Shown: positions 63,916 to 64,000 of the stretch, piece after piece
How positions within the stretch are numbered: position 1 is the stretch's first letter
Layout: the number at the start of each line of letters is the position of its first letter
Source: Gonatopus flavifemur
Lineage: Eukaryota; Arthropoda; Insecta; Hymenoptera; Dryinidae
Assembly (NCBI GenBank): GCA_018340375.1
Contig: JAFFJZ010000010.1
Location: forward strand, 13,764,001-13,828,000
Direction of reading: 5' to 3'
Length of the DNA stretch: 64,000 nucleotides
Program-made: the position numbers and the translations under genes
The notes under the pieces: model-generated
Database searches by the model: none
What the model was told of the DNA's origin: nothing
The model's input: only the letters and a program-made list of their open reading frames with translations

Positions 63916-64000
63916 TTGTTCCCTAAGAAAAATCCTATCGGTTCCCGTTGGAAACCCTAATGGGAAATCGTCTTGTCAATAAGAAATTCCCGATGCAGAA

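Overview
This is a eukaryotic, AT-rich window and almost certainly insect. It holds one split gene with GT-AG introns, DD34D mariner and Tc1 elements, hAT, LINE and Gypsy remnants, and dense non-autonomous DNA transposons. The order cannot be fixed from sequence alone. There are no bacterial operons, rRNA genes or CRISPR arrays. Most of the short open reading frames lie inside repeats and are not credible genes.

The only host gene I can reconstruct end to end is a minus-strand classical short-chain dehydrogenase/reductase (SDR), 249 codons in five exons from 34860 down to 7359. Its introns, in transcription order, are 17.3 kb, 0.33 kb, 7.5 kb and 1.6 kb. All splice sites are GT-AG and every phase matches. 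The introns are packed with nested transposons.

Layout. 1-4005: an old mariner relic split by an intact mariner (247-1537) and by a Tc1-like element (1588-3765). 4005-7358: mostly unassigned, with the SDR 3' side. 7359-34860: the SDR gene, whose introns carry many inverted-repeat elements and a broken LINE (30926-32815). 35.3-40.1 kb: palindromic and word-repeat elements plus a tRNA-like module. 40.5-46.9 kb: three long foldback structures and a broken ubiquitin-specific-protease-like gene (43436-44508). 47-55 kb: further MITEs and a 3.2 kb hAT-type element with a perfect 8-bp target duplication. 57-64 kb: a Gypsy pol fragment, a TATA/Inr promoter, satellite-like repeats and a hAT MITE.

The most notable pattern is a set of at least 17 short elements whose ends begin CC(C/T)/CTC, commonly CCCAnACAGCAC or CCCTAGTAGA. 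They are flanked by 2-bp target duplications that differ between copies (TA, TT, AT, AC, AG, AA, TG, GT). In many of them the interior is filled with degenerate copies of one short palindromic word that differs from element to element (GGGCCC, AAAACGTTTT, AGATATCTT, CTGATCAGG, GAACGTTC, AATATTGCAATATT). In-silico removal of several copies restores an interrupted reading frame or host word, which supports the boundaries. No transposase for them is visible in the window.
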